Shown: positions 26,060-34,191, counted from the first letter of the stretch. The stretch: DNA of 64,000 bases from Psychroflexus torquis ATCC 700755 (GCF_000153485.2 NC_018721.1:434001-498000); one strand, 5' to 3'. A program made the numbers and translations. Notes: a model not told the origin generated them from the letters alone.

Positions 26060-26549
26060 AGAATTACTCAACCACATTACCACTTTCGCCTTTGATGTTG
26101 ACGGTGTTTTCACCAATGGCACTCTTCAGATTTCCTCTTCTGGGGAACTCCTTAGGACTATGAATGTAAAAGATGGTTTTGTAGTAAAAGAAGCCCTAAA
26201 AGCAGGATACGAGATCATAGTAATTTCTGGAGGAACCAATGAAATGGTAAAGACTAGGCTTAAAGATTTGGGTATAACCAATATTCATCTAGGAGTTGCA
26301 GATAAAGTGGAATGCTTAAATGAATTTCTAGAGGTGTATAACATCAAACCAGAAGCGGTCGCCTATATGGGAGACGATGTCCCAGATGTATATCCTATGA
26401 AAATGGTGGGTTTACCAACTTGTCCTCAGGATGCAGTTCCAGAAATAAAAGCAGTCTCTGCCTATATCTCTCATAAAAATGGCGGCGATGGATGCGTAAG
26501 AGATCTCATTGAGCAGGTGATGAAGGCTCAGGGGAAGTGGAAATTTTAG
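26046..26549 (+). CDS. kdsC: 3-deoxy-D-manno-octulosonate 8-phosphate phosphatase, KdsC-like HAD hydrolase
   Basis: KdsC removes the phosphate from Kdo 8-phosphate, giving Kdo for lipopolysaccharide. The 167-residue protein is a class III (capless) HAD phosphatase: nucleophile motif FAFDVDGVFTNGTL (DxD), motif II VISGG, motif III Lys in VADKVE and motif IV YMGDDVPDVYPM. The C-terminal tail (KNGGDGCVRDLIEQVMKAQGKW) matches KdsC proteins, whose tail enters the neighbouring active site. Its partner kdsA lies 9 kb away at 35175. The start overlaps the DUF2520 gene by 14 bases. Confidence 0.9.
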   Translation: MTNYKELLNHITTFAFDVDGVFTNGTLQISSSGELLRTMNVKDGFVVKEALKAGYEIIVISGGTNEMVKTRLKDLGITNIHLGVADKVECLNEFLEVYNIKPEAVAYMGDDVPDVYPMKMVGLPTCPQDAVPEIKAVSAYISHKNGGDGCVRDLIEQVMKAQGKWKF

Positions 26550-26571
26550 AGCTGGTCTAGTAAAATTATTT

Positions 26572-27465
26572 ATGGCCTTTCTCAATCTTATACGCTGGAA
26601 AAATTTAACCATAATTGTTTTTATGGCTATGACGATAAGGTATGCTCTGCTGCCTGGTTTTGGACAAAAACCTAGTATTGGCCTTCCTTATTATTTACTT
26701 CTAATTCTAACTGTAGTGTGCCTTGCAGCAGCAGGACATATTATTAACGCTATTTTTAATGTGACCACAGATAGCATCAATAAGCCAAATAAGATTATCA
26801 TCGATCAAGTTATAAAACGAAGAATAGCTTTTAAACTATATTTTGGACTCAATGTCTTGGGACTTTTCACGATACTGTTTATTCTCCTCTCGAATCCTTC
26901 TAAAAGCTTGTGGATTGTTTTTAGCATTTGTGTTTTATCACCCATAGCCCTTGCTATTTACTCTATTTGGTTAAAAAAAATAGCGCTTCTTGGAAATATC
27001 CTCATTAGCATACTTGTGGGAGCTAGTATTTTCTGCTTTGGGCTAGCTCTTGTAGATAATGACCAAAGCCCTGTGTTTTACTTTACTATTCTAACGTATG
27101 CTCTTTTAGGCTTTAGCTTAAATTTGAGCAGGGAATTGATAAAGGATGTAGAAGATCTAAGAGGCGATTATTACTGCAAGATGAAAACTTTACCTATTTT
27201 GATTGGTAGAAAAAGATCTAACCACATAATTTTTGGACTTCTAACATTTACTATTTTAATACTTCTTACGATTCTGCTTAATTACTTTTTATCACTCAAC
27301 ATTTTTATATTTTATGTATTTGTATTTGTTCTTATTCCTCTCATCCTTATTTCTAAACGAATTCTGAAAGCCAAAAATCAAAAGGATTACACTAGCATTA
27401 GTTTCCATTTGAAACTCGTATTTTTGATTGGTATTTCTTCTATGTTCACATTTTTAAACCTATGA
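26572..27465 (+). CDS. UbiA-family prenyltransferase (geranylgeranylglycerol-phosphate geranylgeranyltransferase-like)
   Basis: A 297-residue membrane protein with about eight to nine helices, of the UbiA superfamily, which joins polyprenyl groups to acceptors. It resembles the group annotated as digeranylgeranylglyceryl phosphate synthase, which in archaea makes the second ether bond of membrane lipids; the bacterial product is unknown. The second Asp motif is intact (RELIKDVEDLRGDYYCKMKTLPI region, near residue 190). The first is altered: NAIFNVTTDSINKP has Ala and Asn where the family motif NDxxDxxxD has Asp. This may weaken metal binding. It lies 22 bases after kdsC and overlaps maf by 4 bases. 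Confidence 0.82.
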   Translation: MAFLNLIRWKNLTIIVFMAMTIRYALLPGFGQKPSIGLPYYLLLILTVVCLAAAGHIINAIFNVTTDSINKPNKIIIDQVIKRRIAFKLYFGLNVLGLFTILFILLSNPSKSLWIVFSICVLSPIALAIYSIWLKKIALLGNILISILVGASIFCFGLALVDNDQSPVFYFTILTYALLGFSLNLSRELIKDVEDLRGDYYCKMKTLPILIGRKRSNHIIFGLLTFTILILLTILLNYFLSLNIFIFYVFVFVLIPLILISKRILKAKNQKDYTSISFHLKLVFLIGISSMFTFLNL

Positions 27466-28043
27466 TTTTAGAAAATTTAAAACAAAAGCGCATAATTTTA
27501 GCATCAGGATCCCCAAGGCGGCAGGAAATCTTGACCTCCATAGGTGTGGATTTTGAGGTAGAATTACGGTCAGTTGATGAAGTGTTTAGCGAGACCTTAC
27601 AACATCATGAGATCAGTGATTATTTAGCTCAGTTGAAAGCAGATCAATTTCAAAATTTAAAATCAGACGATATAGTCATTACTGGAGATACCATTGTTTG
27701 GCATCAAGACAAGGCGCTGAATAAACCTCAAAACAGAAATGAGGCTATCGAAATGCTGAGTTCCCTCTCCGGCACAGCTCATGAGGTAATTTCTTCGGTT
27801 TGTATAAAAACCCAAGACAAAACTGAAACCCTCTATGATTCTACAGAAGTTACCTTTAAAGCTCTTTCGAAGGATGAAATCTCGTACTATATCGACACCT
27901 ATTCGCCTTATGATAAGGCAGGAGCCTATGGCATCCAAGAATGGATAGGTCAGATTGGTATTTCAGAAATAAAAGGCTCGTTTTATACCGTTATGGGGTT
28001 TCCAATTCATTTAGTATATTCTGAATTATCGAACTTAAAATAA
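27462..28043 (+). CDS. maf: Maf-like nucleotide pyrophosphatase
   Basis: Maf proteins hydrolyse non-canonical or pyrimidine nucleoside triphosphates (dTTP/UTP type and others) to monophosphates, a housekeeping function; overexpression blocks septation in Bacillus, which gave the name. The 193-residue protein has the signature ILASGSPRRQEIL at about 10-22, VITGDTIVWHQDKALNKPQNRNEAIEML in the middle, and YDKAGAYGIQEWIG with the C-terminal GSFYTVMGFPIHLVY. All match the dTTP/UTP pyrophosphatase group. It overlaps the UbiA gene by 4 bases and is followed 5 bases later by a lipoprotein gene. Confidence 0.92.
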   Translation: MILENLKQKRIILASGSPRRQEILTSIGVDFEVELRSVDEVFSETLQHHEISDYLAQLKADQFQNLKSDDIVITGDTIVWHQDKALNKPQNRNEAIEMLSSLSGTAHEVISSVCIKTQDKTETLYDSTEVTFKALSKDEISYYIDTYSPYDKAGAYGIQEWIGQIGISEIKGSFYTVMGFPIHLVYSELSNLK

Positions 28044-28048
28044 TAATC

Positions 28049-28930
28049 ATGAGAACTCTACCGCTCCTTCTTCTTATCTTACTAATAAGCTGTCAAACTA
28101 AGACCGAAAGTAACTCTAATGATGACAATTTTGAAAAAAGAAATCTATCTACTGAATTCAAATCGTATTGGTATGATGGAAACGCTGAATTGACCAGTTA
28201 TGATTTGGAATTTTATAGATATGGTGAAAAGCGACAAGGCAAAGCCATGCTTATATTTGTGACCGAAGACTTTTTAAGTGAAGTACAAGTTAAAGCCAAT
28301 TCCAAATCTGAAACTACACGTTCCGTCATGAAGCTTAATTCCACAAAAAAGTTCAACACGGGGATTTATCCTTACAGCATAATGCAAAGCGCTTTTTTTC
28401 CACTTGGTGAACAGAGACCTCTTTTAAAGTTGACCTCTAGCGTTCAAGAATGGTGCGGACACTCTTATGCTCAATTAAATCATAGAGGTGATTTTCAATT
28501 AGAAACACATTCCTATTTTGAAGGTGAAGCAGATTCAACATTTACACTAAAGCCCGTCTTATCAGAAAATCAAATTTGGATTCAACTCAGAATAGCTCCA
28601 AAGGAGTTGAAACTTGGAAAACAGGACATCTTTCCAGACTTTTCCTTTTTACAGCTCAATCATGAAAAGTTTAAAACGTATTCAGCGTCCATAGAACAAA
28701 GAGAAGACGACTACCTTACTACAACCTTAAGGTATAATGAATTGGGAAGGGTTTTGAAAATCTACCAAGAAAAGTCTTTTCCATTTGAAATTGAAAAGTG
28801 GGAAGAGATGGAGATTCAAGGAAAGGATACATTGATTTCTAAGGCCAAAAAATTGAAAACTTTAAAGACAAAATATTGGCAAAAAAACTCAAACAAATAT
28901 CTACATTTGCGGGATAGTTTAAGACTATAA
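28049..28930 (+). CDS. lipoprotein of unknown function
   Basis: A 293-residue lipoprotein: the signal peptide MRTLPLLLLILLISC gives a lipobox ISC with the lipidated Cys at residue 15, then a low-complexity linker (about 18-30) and a beta-rich domain with ELTSYDLEFYRYGEKRQGKA, LKLTSSVQEWCGHSYAQLN and LRYNELGRVLKIYQE. I do not recognise a named domain. Homologues are, from memory, often labelled septum formation inhibitor Maf because they follow maf; this protein has no Maf motif and the label should not be used. It is in the DUF2520-to-symporter transcription unit, 5 bases after maf and 3 bases before the MscS-like gene. Confidence 0.8.
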   Translation: MRTLPLLLLILLISCQTKTESNSNDDNFEKRNLSTEFKSYWYDGNAELTSYDLEFYRYGEKRQGKAMLIFVTEDFLSEVQVKANSKSETTRSVMKLNSTKKFNTGIYPYSIMQSAFFPLGEQRPLLKLTSSVQEWCGHSYAQLNHRGDFQLETHSYFEGEADSTFTLKPVLSENQIWIQLRIAPKELKLGKQDIFPDFSFLQLNHEKFKTYSASIEQREDDYLTTTLRYNELGRVLKIYQEKSFPFEIEKWEEMEIQGKDTLISKAKKLKTLKTKYWQKNSNKYLHLRDSLRL

Positions 28931-28933
28931 GTT

Positions 28934-29479
28934 ATGCTTGAAACTCTTTTTTTTCAACATGAGTCCCAAATCATCTGGACTGCTATAGTTGTATTTCTTA
29001 TTTTATTATTAAGGTTTACCTTAAAGCAATCTGCAAAGCGAATCGCAAAACGAGATGAACTCAATTTTGTAAGAACTCGACTCATTTTTAAGTACATTAA
29101 TGTGTTGGTGTTTTTTATAGCTGTGTTCGGGCTTTTACTCATCTGGGGAGTAGAAATAAGAGAACTTGCGCTCGTTTTTTCTTCTGTTTTTGCCGTATTA
29201 GGTCTTGCCCTTTTTGCAATTTGGTCTGTGTTGAGCAATATAACTTCTGGTATTATTATGTTTTTTTCTTTTCCATACAAATTAGGAGATAAAATTAAAA
29301 TCCACGATAAAGACTTTCCCATTGAAGGGATCATAGAAGATATAAAAGCCTTTCAACTTCACTTGCGTACAGATGAAGACGAACTGGTGACCTATCCCAA
29401 TAATTTAATCCTACAAAAACCAGTAACCCTGCTTAAGAAAGATGCCCTTCTGGACAAGCCTGACTACGGAGATCGTTAA
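28934..29479 (+). CDS. small MscS-family mechanosensitive channel-like protein
   Basis: A 181-residue inner-membrane protein with three hydrophobic helices (about 12-30, 55-75 and 80-105) followed by a short beta domain. The pore-helix and beta-domain signature of MscS is seen: VLGLALFAIWSVLSNITSGIIMFFSFPYKLGDKIKI, then GIIEDIKAFQLHLRTDEDELVTYPNNLILQKPV. The large C-terminal alpha-beta cage of E. coli MscS (286 residues) is missing, so this is a minimal form; it may open under osmotic downshock. A possible internal promoter box TACATTTG lies at 28902-28909, within the previous gene. Confidence 0.88.
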   Translation: MLETLFFQHESQIIWTAIVVFLILLLRFTLKQSAKRIAKRDELNFVRTRLIFKYINVLVFFIAVFGLLLIWGVEIRELALVFSSVFAVLGLALFAIWSVLSNITSGIIMFFSFPYKLGDKIKIHDKDFPIEGIIEDIKAFQLHLRTDEDELVTYPNNLILQKPVTLLKKDALLDKPDYGDR

Positions 29480-29517
29480 AAAAATTTGAATCCACCGCAA
29501 AATGATATTTAGGTATT

Positions 29518-29525
29518 TATATTTG
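29518..29525 (+). promoter_or_regulatory. candidate -7 box for the PIG-L gene
   Basis: TATATTTG lies 15 bases before the ATG at 29541. It falls inside the coding frame of the longer ORF from 29502 and so favours the shorter start. No clear -33 TTG at the expected distance. Confidence 0.4.
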
Positions 29526-29540
29526 GTGAAAATTAAGGCT

Positions 29541-32021
29541 ATGACAAAAACATTATTATGCAGTATTTTTTTATTTTTAAATGCAGTATGCTATAGCCAA
29601 ACCCCACAAAAGCTAGCCTCTTCAGAAATATACCAACAGATAAAATCACTCAATTTTCTAGGCAATGTTTTGTATATCGCAGCTCATCCCGATGATGAAA
29701 ACACAAGCTTAATTACTTATTTTTCTAAAAAGCGCTATGCCAAAACCACCTATCTATCGCTCACTCGTGGTGATGGAGGCCAGAATTTGATGGGTTCTGA
29801 GCTTAGTGAAAAGCTGGGTATGATTCGCACACAAGAATTACTGAAAGCGAGAACTATAGATGGAGGACAACAGTGGTTCTCTAGAGCTATAGATTTCGGC
29901 TATTCAAAAACGCCAGAAGAAACTTTAAACATCTGGGATAAAGAAAAAATACTTTCTGATGTTGTGTGGGCTATAAGAACACATCGACCAGATATCATTA
30001 TCAACCGTTTTAATCATAGGACTTCTGGAGGCACTCATGGTCACCATACCTCATCTGCTATACTTAGTACTGAAGCATTCGATCTTGCTGGTCAAAGCAA
30101 TAAATACACTTCTCAATTAGGACTGGTTGAACCTTGGTCTCCAAAAAGAGCTTTCTTTAATACCTCTTGGTGGTTCTATGGAAGTCAGGAAGCATTTGAC
30201 AAAGCCGATAAAACTAATTTTATTGAACTGGAGATCAATGCTTTTTATCCTTTAGAAGGTTTATCCAATAATGAAATTTCTGCTTTAAGTAGAAGTCAGC
30301 ATAAATCTCAAGGCTTTGGAAATACAGGGTCTAGGGGAGAGAAGACGGAATACATTGAATTAATAAAAGGTGAAAAACTTGCAGGAAATGATCCTTTTCA
30401 TGGAATCGATACGTCTTGGAGTCGTATTCCAAAAGGAAAAGCTATTGGGGATATTCTATATAAGGTTGAAGAAGATTTTGACTTTAAACAACCCTGGAAG
30501 GTTATTCCTCAATTGCTAGAGGCAGAACAACTTATCCATTCTATTGAGGATGAGTTTTGGAGATCTCAAAAAAGCAAGCATATTCAATCTGTCATCCAAG
30601 CTTGCTTAGGTCTTTTCGTAGAAGTCCAAAGTGGAATAGCCTATGCCAATCCCGGTGATGCTATTGAGATTGAAATGGAACTCATAAACAGAAGCCCAAT
30701 TGATATTCAATTAAAGTATGTTTCACTCGGAGGAAAACCTATCAACGTTAAGCAAACTGTGCTCGAAAACAATAATGACGTCAGATTTTCGACAGTGTTC
30801 AACTTGAGTTCAGAAGAAAATTACACTACACCTTATTGGCTAAAGGAAAAAGCAAAATTAGGTATTTATAAGGTTGAGAATAGGGCTCTCATAGGTTTAC
30901 CAGAATCGCCAAAACCTATTCAATTTACATTCAATTTTGAGATTGAAGGAAAATCCTTTACTCTTAAAAAACCTCTAATTTACAAGTACAACGATCCAGT
31001 GAAAGGAGAGGTGTATCAGAATTTTGAAATCCTACCTGAAGCCTCTTTGGGTTTTGATAAGTCAGTTTATGTCTTCAAAAATTCTGAAACCAAGATCATT
31101 CAAGTCAACGTCAAAGCCTTCAAAGAATCGGTTGTTGGGCAACTCAAATTAAATCTTCCAAATAAATGGAAAATCTCGCCCAACTCGCATGAGGTTAGTT
31201 TAAACACTAAAGGTGAAAGCAAAAGCTTCAATTTTGAAATTACTCCTTCGTCAATTTCTGAAGCAATGATTTCTCCCGAATTAAAACTCTCTAAAACCAC
31301 CTTAAACAAATCAGTTACCACCATAGAATACGATCACATTGGGGCACATAACCTTATTGAAGATGCCTCCGCAAAACTGGTGAATCTAGATATCAAACTT
31401 AGCCAAAAACGCATAGCTTATATTTCTGGAGCAGGTTCTAGTGTAGCTTCCAACTTAAAGGATCTGGGCTTTTACGTAAAAGAATTTTTACCTACTGATC
31501 TTACTCAAGAAAAGCTTAAAGATTTTGACGTCGTCATCATGGGCATAAGAGCATACAATATCCATGAATCCTTGGCCTACAAACAATCCTTTATATTTGA
31601 ATTTGTGCAAAATGGAGGGACTATAATTGTTCAATACAACACCAATAGAGGTTTAAAAACAGATGAGATTGCCCCTTTTCCTATGCAAATGTCACGGGAT
31701 CGGGTGACCGAAGAAACAGCTGAAGTTAGATTTTTAAACCCCAAGCATAGGGTTTTGAATATCCCCAACAAAATCGACAAGTCAGATTTTGAAGGTTGGG
31801 TACAAGAGCGAGGACTTTATTTTCCTGACCAATGGTCGGAAAAGTTAACCCCCATCCTCTCCATGAATGATAAGGACGAAACCCCAAAAGAGGGAAGTAT
31901 TCTTGTGGGTAAGTATGGGAAAGGTCATTATATTTATACAGGCTTAAGTTTCTTTAGAGAATTACCCGCGGGTGTTCCAGGGGCTTATAAGCTGCTCTCT
32001 AACTTAATTTCCATAGAATAG
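29541..32021 (+). CDS. secreted PIG-L family deacetylase
   Basis: An 826-residue secreted protein. A signal peptide (about 1-19, MTKTLLCSIFLFLNAVCYSQ) leads to a PIG-L/LmbE de-N-acetylase domain with the zinc motif AHPDDE at 48-53, YLSLTRGDGGQNLMG, and a second metal-binding His in the HGHHTSSAIL block (near 168-177). After it come beta-sandwich regions (about 350-620) and a C-terminal domain (about 630-826, with FDVVIMGIRAYNIHE and GTIIVQYNTNRG) like a class I glutamine amidotransferase-type fold. The family removes acetyl groups from GlcNAc-containing compounds; this substrate is unknown. The start at 29541 gives a proper signal peptide; the ATG at 29502 would bury it. Confidence 0.88.
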   Translation: MTKTLLCSIFLFLNAVCYSQTPQKLASSEIYQQIKSLNFLGNVLYIAAHPDDENTSLITYFSKKRYAKTTYLSLTRGDGGQNLMGSELSEKLGMIRTQELLKARTIDGGQQWFSRAIDFGYSKTPEETLNIWDKEKILSDVVWAIRTHRPDIIINRFNHRTSGGTHGHHTSSAILSTEAFDLAGQSNKYTSQLGLVEPWSPKRAFFNTSWWFYGSQEAFDKADKTNFIELEINAFYPLEGLSNNEISALSRSQHKSQGFGNTGSRGEKTEYIELIKGEKLAGNDPFHGIDTSWSRIPKGKAIGDILYKVEEDFDFKQPWKVIPQLLEAEQLIHSIEDEFWRSQKSKHIQSVIQACLGLFVEVQSGIAYANPGDAIEIEMELINRSPIDIQLKYVSLGGKPINVKQTVLENNNDVRFSTVFNLSSEENYTTPYWLKEKAKLGIYKVENRALIGLPESPKPIQFTFNFEIEGKSFTLKKPLIYKYNDPVKGEVYQNFEILPEASLGFDKSVYVFKNSETKIIQVNVKAFKESVVGQLKLNLPNKWKISPNSHEVSLNTKGESKSFNFEITPSSISEAMISPELKLSKTTLNKSVTTIEYDHIGAHNLIEDASAKLVNLDIKLSQKRIAYISGAGSSVASNLKDLGFYVKEFLPTDLTQEKLKDFDVVIMGIRAYNIHESLAYKQSFIFEFVQNGGTIIVQYNTNRGLKTDEIAPFPMQMSRDRVTEETAEVRFLNPKHRVLNIPNKIDKSDFEGWVQERGLYFPDQWSEKLTPILSMNDKDETPKEGSILVGKYGKGHYIYTGLSFFRELPAGVPGAYKLLSNLISIE

Positions 32022-32022
32022 A

Positions 32023-32136
32023 ATGTCAAAATCGCCTCAAAAATACGTTTGGAAAACTGCCTATACTTGGGTTTTGATTTTAAACGCTTTATATATTCTA
32101 GGATTTTATGTATTCATGAATTGGTTTCAAAATTAA
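32023..32136 (+). CDS. 37-residue single-helix membrane protein, likely partner of the symporter
   Basis: A short frame not usually called: MSKSPQKYVWKTAYTWVLIL then NALYILGFYVFMNWFQN. It has a basic N-terminus, one hydrophobic helix of about 22 residues (about 15-36) and no charged residue after residue 11. The ATG follows the stop of the PIG-L gene by 1 base and its stop is 4 bases before the symporter ATG, filling the gap exactly, so it is very likely translated. Several sodium:solute symporters have small membrane partners encoded just upstream (for example YhdT with PanF, DUF4212 with acetate permease), so a subunit role is likely; that is inference. Confidence 0.7.
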   Translation: MSKSPQKYVWKTAYTWVLILNALYILGFYVFMNWFQN

Positions 32137-32140
32137 ATTC

Positions 32141-33844
32141 ATGGAAGTTTTAGATTTTATTATTCTTTTTGGAACCCTCGCTTTTATTGTTATTTATGGC
32201 AGCTTAAAGTCCCGAAAAAATGAAAATGTTAACGATTTCATTAGAGGTGGTAATAAATCGGAGTGGTGGACTGTTGGGTTGTCTGTAATGGCAACACAAG
32301 CAAGTGCAATAACTTTTTTGTCTACACCAGGACAAGCCTTTCATGATGGAATGGGCTTTGTTCAGTTTTATTTTGGTTTGCCTATTGCTATCATTATTAT
32401 CTGCGTGGTCTTTCTTCCGATTTACCACCGTCTTAAGGTATATACAGCTTATGAATATCTGGAGTCTCGCTTCGATTTAAAAACAAGGACTCTCACAGCA
32501 AGTTTGTTTTTAATACAACGAAGTTTAGCTGCAGGTATCACTATATACGCACCTTCTATCATACTTTCAGCTGTTTTAGGGTGGAATTTATTATATCTCA
32601 ATATCATTATTGGTATACTCGTGATCATCTATACCGTTACAGGTGGAACCCAAGCCGTAAATGTGACTCAAAAGCAACAAATGGCTGTTATCTTGATTGG
32701 AATGATCATCGCTTTTATAATGATTTTTTCTTTTCTGCCAGAAGATATCACTTTCAATAAAGCCATGAAAATCGCTGGAGCTAACAACAAGTTAGATGTC
32801 CTTGACTTTTCATTTAGCTTTGATAATCGATACACATTTTGGAGTGGAATTATTGGAGGCACTTTCTTAGCTCTTTCCTATTTTGGAACAGACCAAAGTC
32901 AAGTCCAGCGTTATCTCTCCGGGAGGAGTTTAAGGGAAAGCCAAATGGGACTTATCTTCAATGGAATTTTAAAAGTGCCGTTACAGTTTTTTATCTTATT
33001 GATTGGCGTGATGGTATTTGTGTTTTACCAATTCAATTACTCTCCGATCAACTTTAACCCAGCAGGAAAAATTGCAGTTGAAGAGTCCGAATATGCGTCA
33101 GAATTTGAAACCTTAGAAACGCAACTTAAATCTGTTCAGGATAAAAAGAAGAACTTGGCCAATCAGTTTTCTATGGACGTTTCAGAAATCGAAAGTCAAA
33201 ACCTACAGAGTAAATTAAAAAATCTCAACACTCAAGAAGTTCGGCTTAGAGATGATGCGAAAACCATAATATCTAAAGTGGATAGTAAAATTGAAACCAA
33301 TGACAAAGATTATGTTTTCATTCACTTTATCCTCAATAATTTACCTAGGGGTTTGGTGGGCTTGCTTCTTGCCGTGATTCTATCAGCAGCAATGTCCTCA
33401 ACAGCTTCAGAATTGAATGCTTTAGCTTCCACGACGACAATTGATTTGTATAGAAGAAATAGAACTCCTGAAATGAGTGAAAGGCATTACTTATATTCTA
33501 CAAAGTGGTTTACACTTGGCTGGGGAATCTTTGCTATTATAGTCGCGTGCACTGCCAATTTATTTGACAACCTGATCCAACTTGTAAATATTATAGGCTC
33601 CATCTTTTATGGCAATGTATTGGGTATATTCTTGCTTGCCTTTTTCATAACGTATGTGAAGAGCAGAGCTGTTTTTATCGCTGCCATCATTACTCAAATT
33701 ATCGTTATTTATGGCTATTTTAATGACTGGATGCCCTATTTATGGCTGAATTTATTTGGCTGTGGATTGGTTGTTATGATTGCTATTCTCCTACAAGCGC
33801 TCACAAAAAAACCGACTCAAAACATTGAGTCGGTTCAAGGATAA
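32141..33844 (+). CDS. sodium:solute symporter (SSS family)
   Basis: A 567-residue Na+-coupled transporter with about 13 to 14 helices. The SSS core is visible: FIRGGNKSEWWTVGLSVMATQASAITFLSTPGQAF, YEYLESRFDLKTRTLTA, TGGTQAVNVTQKQQ, YFGTDQSQVQRYLSGRS and ILSAAMSSTASELNALASTTTIDLYRR (sodium-site helix). The substrate cannot be told; relatives move sugars, carboxylates or sialic acid. Between helices (about 310-385) is a charged, probably coiled-coil insert (ETLETQLKSVQDKKKNLANQ). The last codons carry a strong hairpin (33810-33835). The upstream 37-residue gene is 4 bases away. Confidence 0.92.
   Translation: MEVLDFIILFGTLAFIVIYGSLKSRKNENVNDFIRGGNKSEWWTVGLSVMATQASAITFLSTPGQAFHDGMGFVQFYFGLPIAIIIICVVFLPIYHRLKVYTAYEYLESRFDLKTRTLTASLFLIQRSLAAGITIYAPSIILSAVLGWNLLYLNIIIGILVIIYTVTGGTQAVNVTQKQQMAVILIGMIIAFIMIFSFLPEDITFNKAMKIAGANNKLDVLDFSFSFDNRYTFWSGIIGGTFLALSYFGTDQSQVQRYLSGRSLRESQMGLIFNGILKVPLQFFILLIGVMVFVFYQFNYSPINFNPAGKIAVEESEYASEFETLETQLKSVQDKKKNLANQFSMDVSEIESQNLQSKLKNLNTQEVRLRDDAKTIISKVDSKIETNDKDYVFIHFILNNLPRGLVGLLLAVILSAAMSSTASELNALASTTTIDLYRRNRTPEMSERHYLYSTKWFTLGWGIFAIIVACTANLFDNLIQLVNIIGSIFYGNVLGIFLLAFFITYVKSRAVFIAAIITQIIVIYGYFNDWMPYLWLNLFGCGLVVMIAILLQALTKKPTQNIESVQG
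33810..33835 (-). terminator. rho-independent terminator for leftward transcripts, inside symporter 3' coding end
   Basis: AACCGACTCAA, loop AACA, TTGAGTCGGTT: a perfect 11-base-pair stem. Read on the minus strand it is followed by TTTTTTT, the form of an intrinsic terminator for transcripts coming from the DUF2911 gene. Read on the plus strand there is no U-tract. It encodes PTQNIESV, the last residues of the symporter. Confidence 0.75.
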
Positions 33845-33859
33845 TTTAATAACAAATTT

Positions 33860-33890
33860 TATTTAGCGTTCCATTACTTCAATGAAACTT
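33860..33890 (-). pseudogene. remnant echo of the DUF2911 gene 3' end
   Basis: TATTTAGCGTTCCATT at 33860-33875 repeats, base for base, the last codons and stop region of the DUF2911 gene at 34193-34208. On the minus strand the match runs further: S-L-K-stop-W-N-A-K-stop here against S-L-K-E-W-N-A-K-stop in the gene, with a few changed bases. It is likely the tail of an earlier copy or a copy split off by the inserted repeat at 33887-34061. Confidence 0.55.
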
Positions 33891-34061
33891 ATACCAAATT
33901 AGACCTATAATGACGCAATAAACCGTTTCTTTTTCGCCTGTTTTTCATCAAAAATAATTACCGTAGCTAAGGCTATGCTAGTTATTTTTGATTTCAATCA
34001 ATCAATCAAAAAATAATTCAATTTATTCATACGGCATTATAAATATAATTTGGTATTAAGT
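33887..34061. repeat. 175-bp nested inverted repeat, MITE- or REPIN-like
   Basis: Outer arms of about 26 bases (33887-33912 and 34035-34061) are inverted copies with one gap and about four mismatches, both containing ATACCAAATTA in the same sense when folded. Inside, CAAAAATAATTACCGTAGC (33949-33967) pairs with GCTATGCTAGTTATTTTTG (33972-33990) with about 16 of 19 matches and a 4-base loop. No coding frame. The architecture fits a non-autonomous mobile repeat; other copies in the genome would settle it. Confidence 0.65.
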
Positions 34062-34191
34062 GTCTTTCCGAAAGAGAAGCCTTTTTTTGCTTCGACGAGT
34101 AATCTTTTTTTTGAAAAGAAGATACTTCAATCTCTAAAACGGTTCCATCAGAATGACAACATAGAGTTTGAAAAGCCTCTTAAAAGATAAA
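34062..34191 (-). other. downstream region of the DUF2911 gene with a repeat-like motif
   Basis: No gene. On the minus strand 34118-34160 reads GTTGTCATTCTGATGG...GAGATTGAAGTATCTTC, reminiscent of the GTCATTCTGA...GAAGAATCTC intergenic repeats seen in many bacterial genomes. A T-rich stretch (34081-34113) follows. I see no clear terminator hairpin before the 33810-33835 one. Confidence 0.4.

Noticed and set aside
28954..29334. 126-residue minus-strand frame over the MscS-like gene
   Set aside because: Shadow of the channel gene; no family match.
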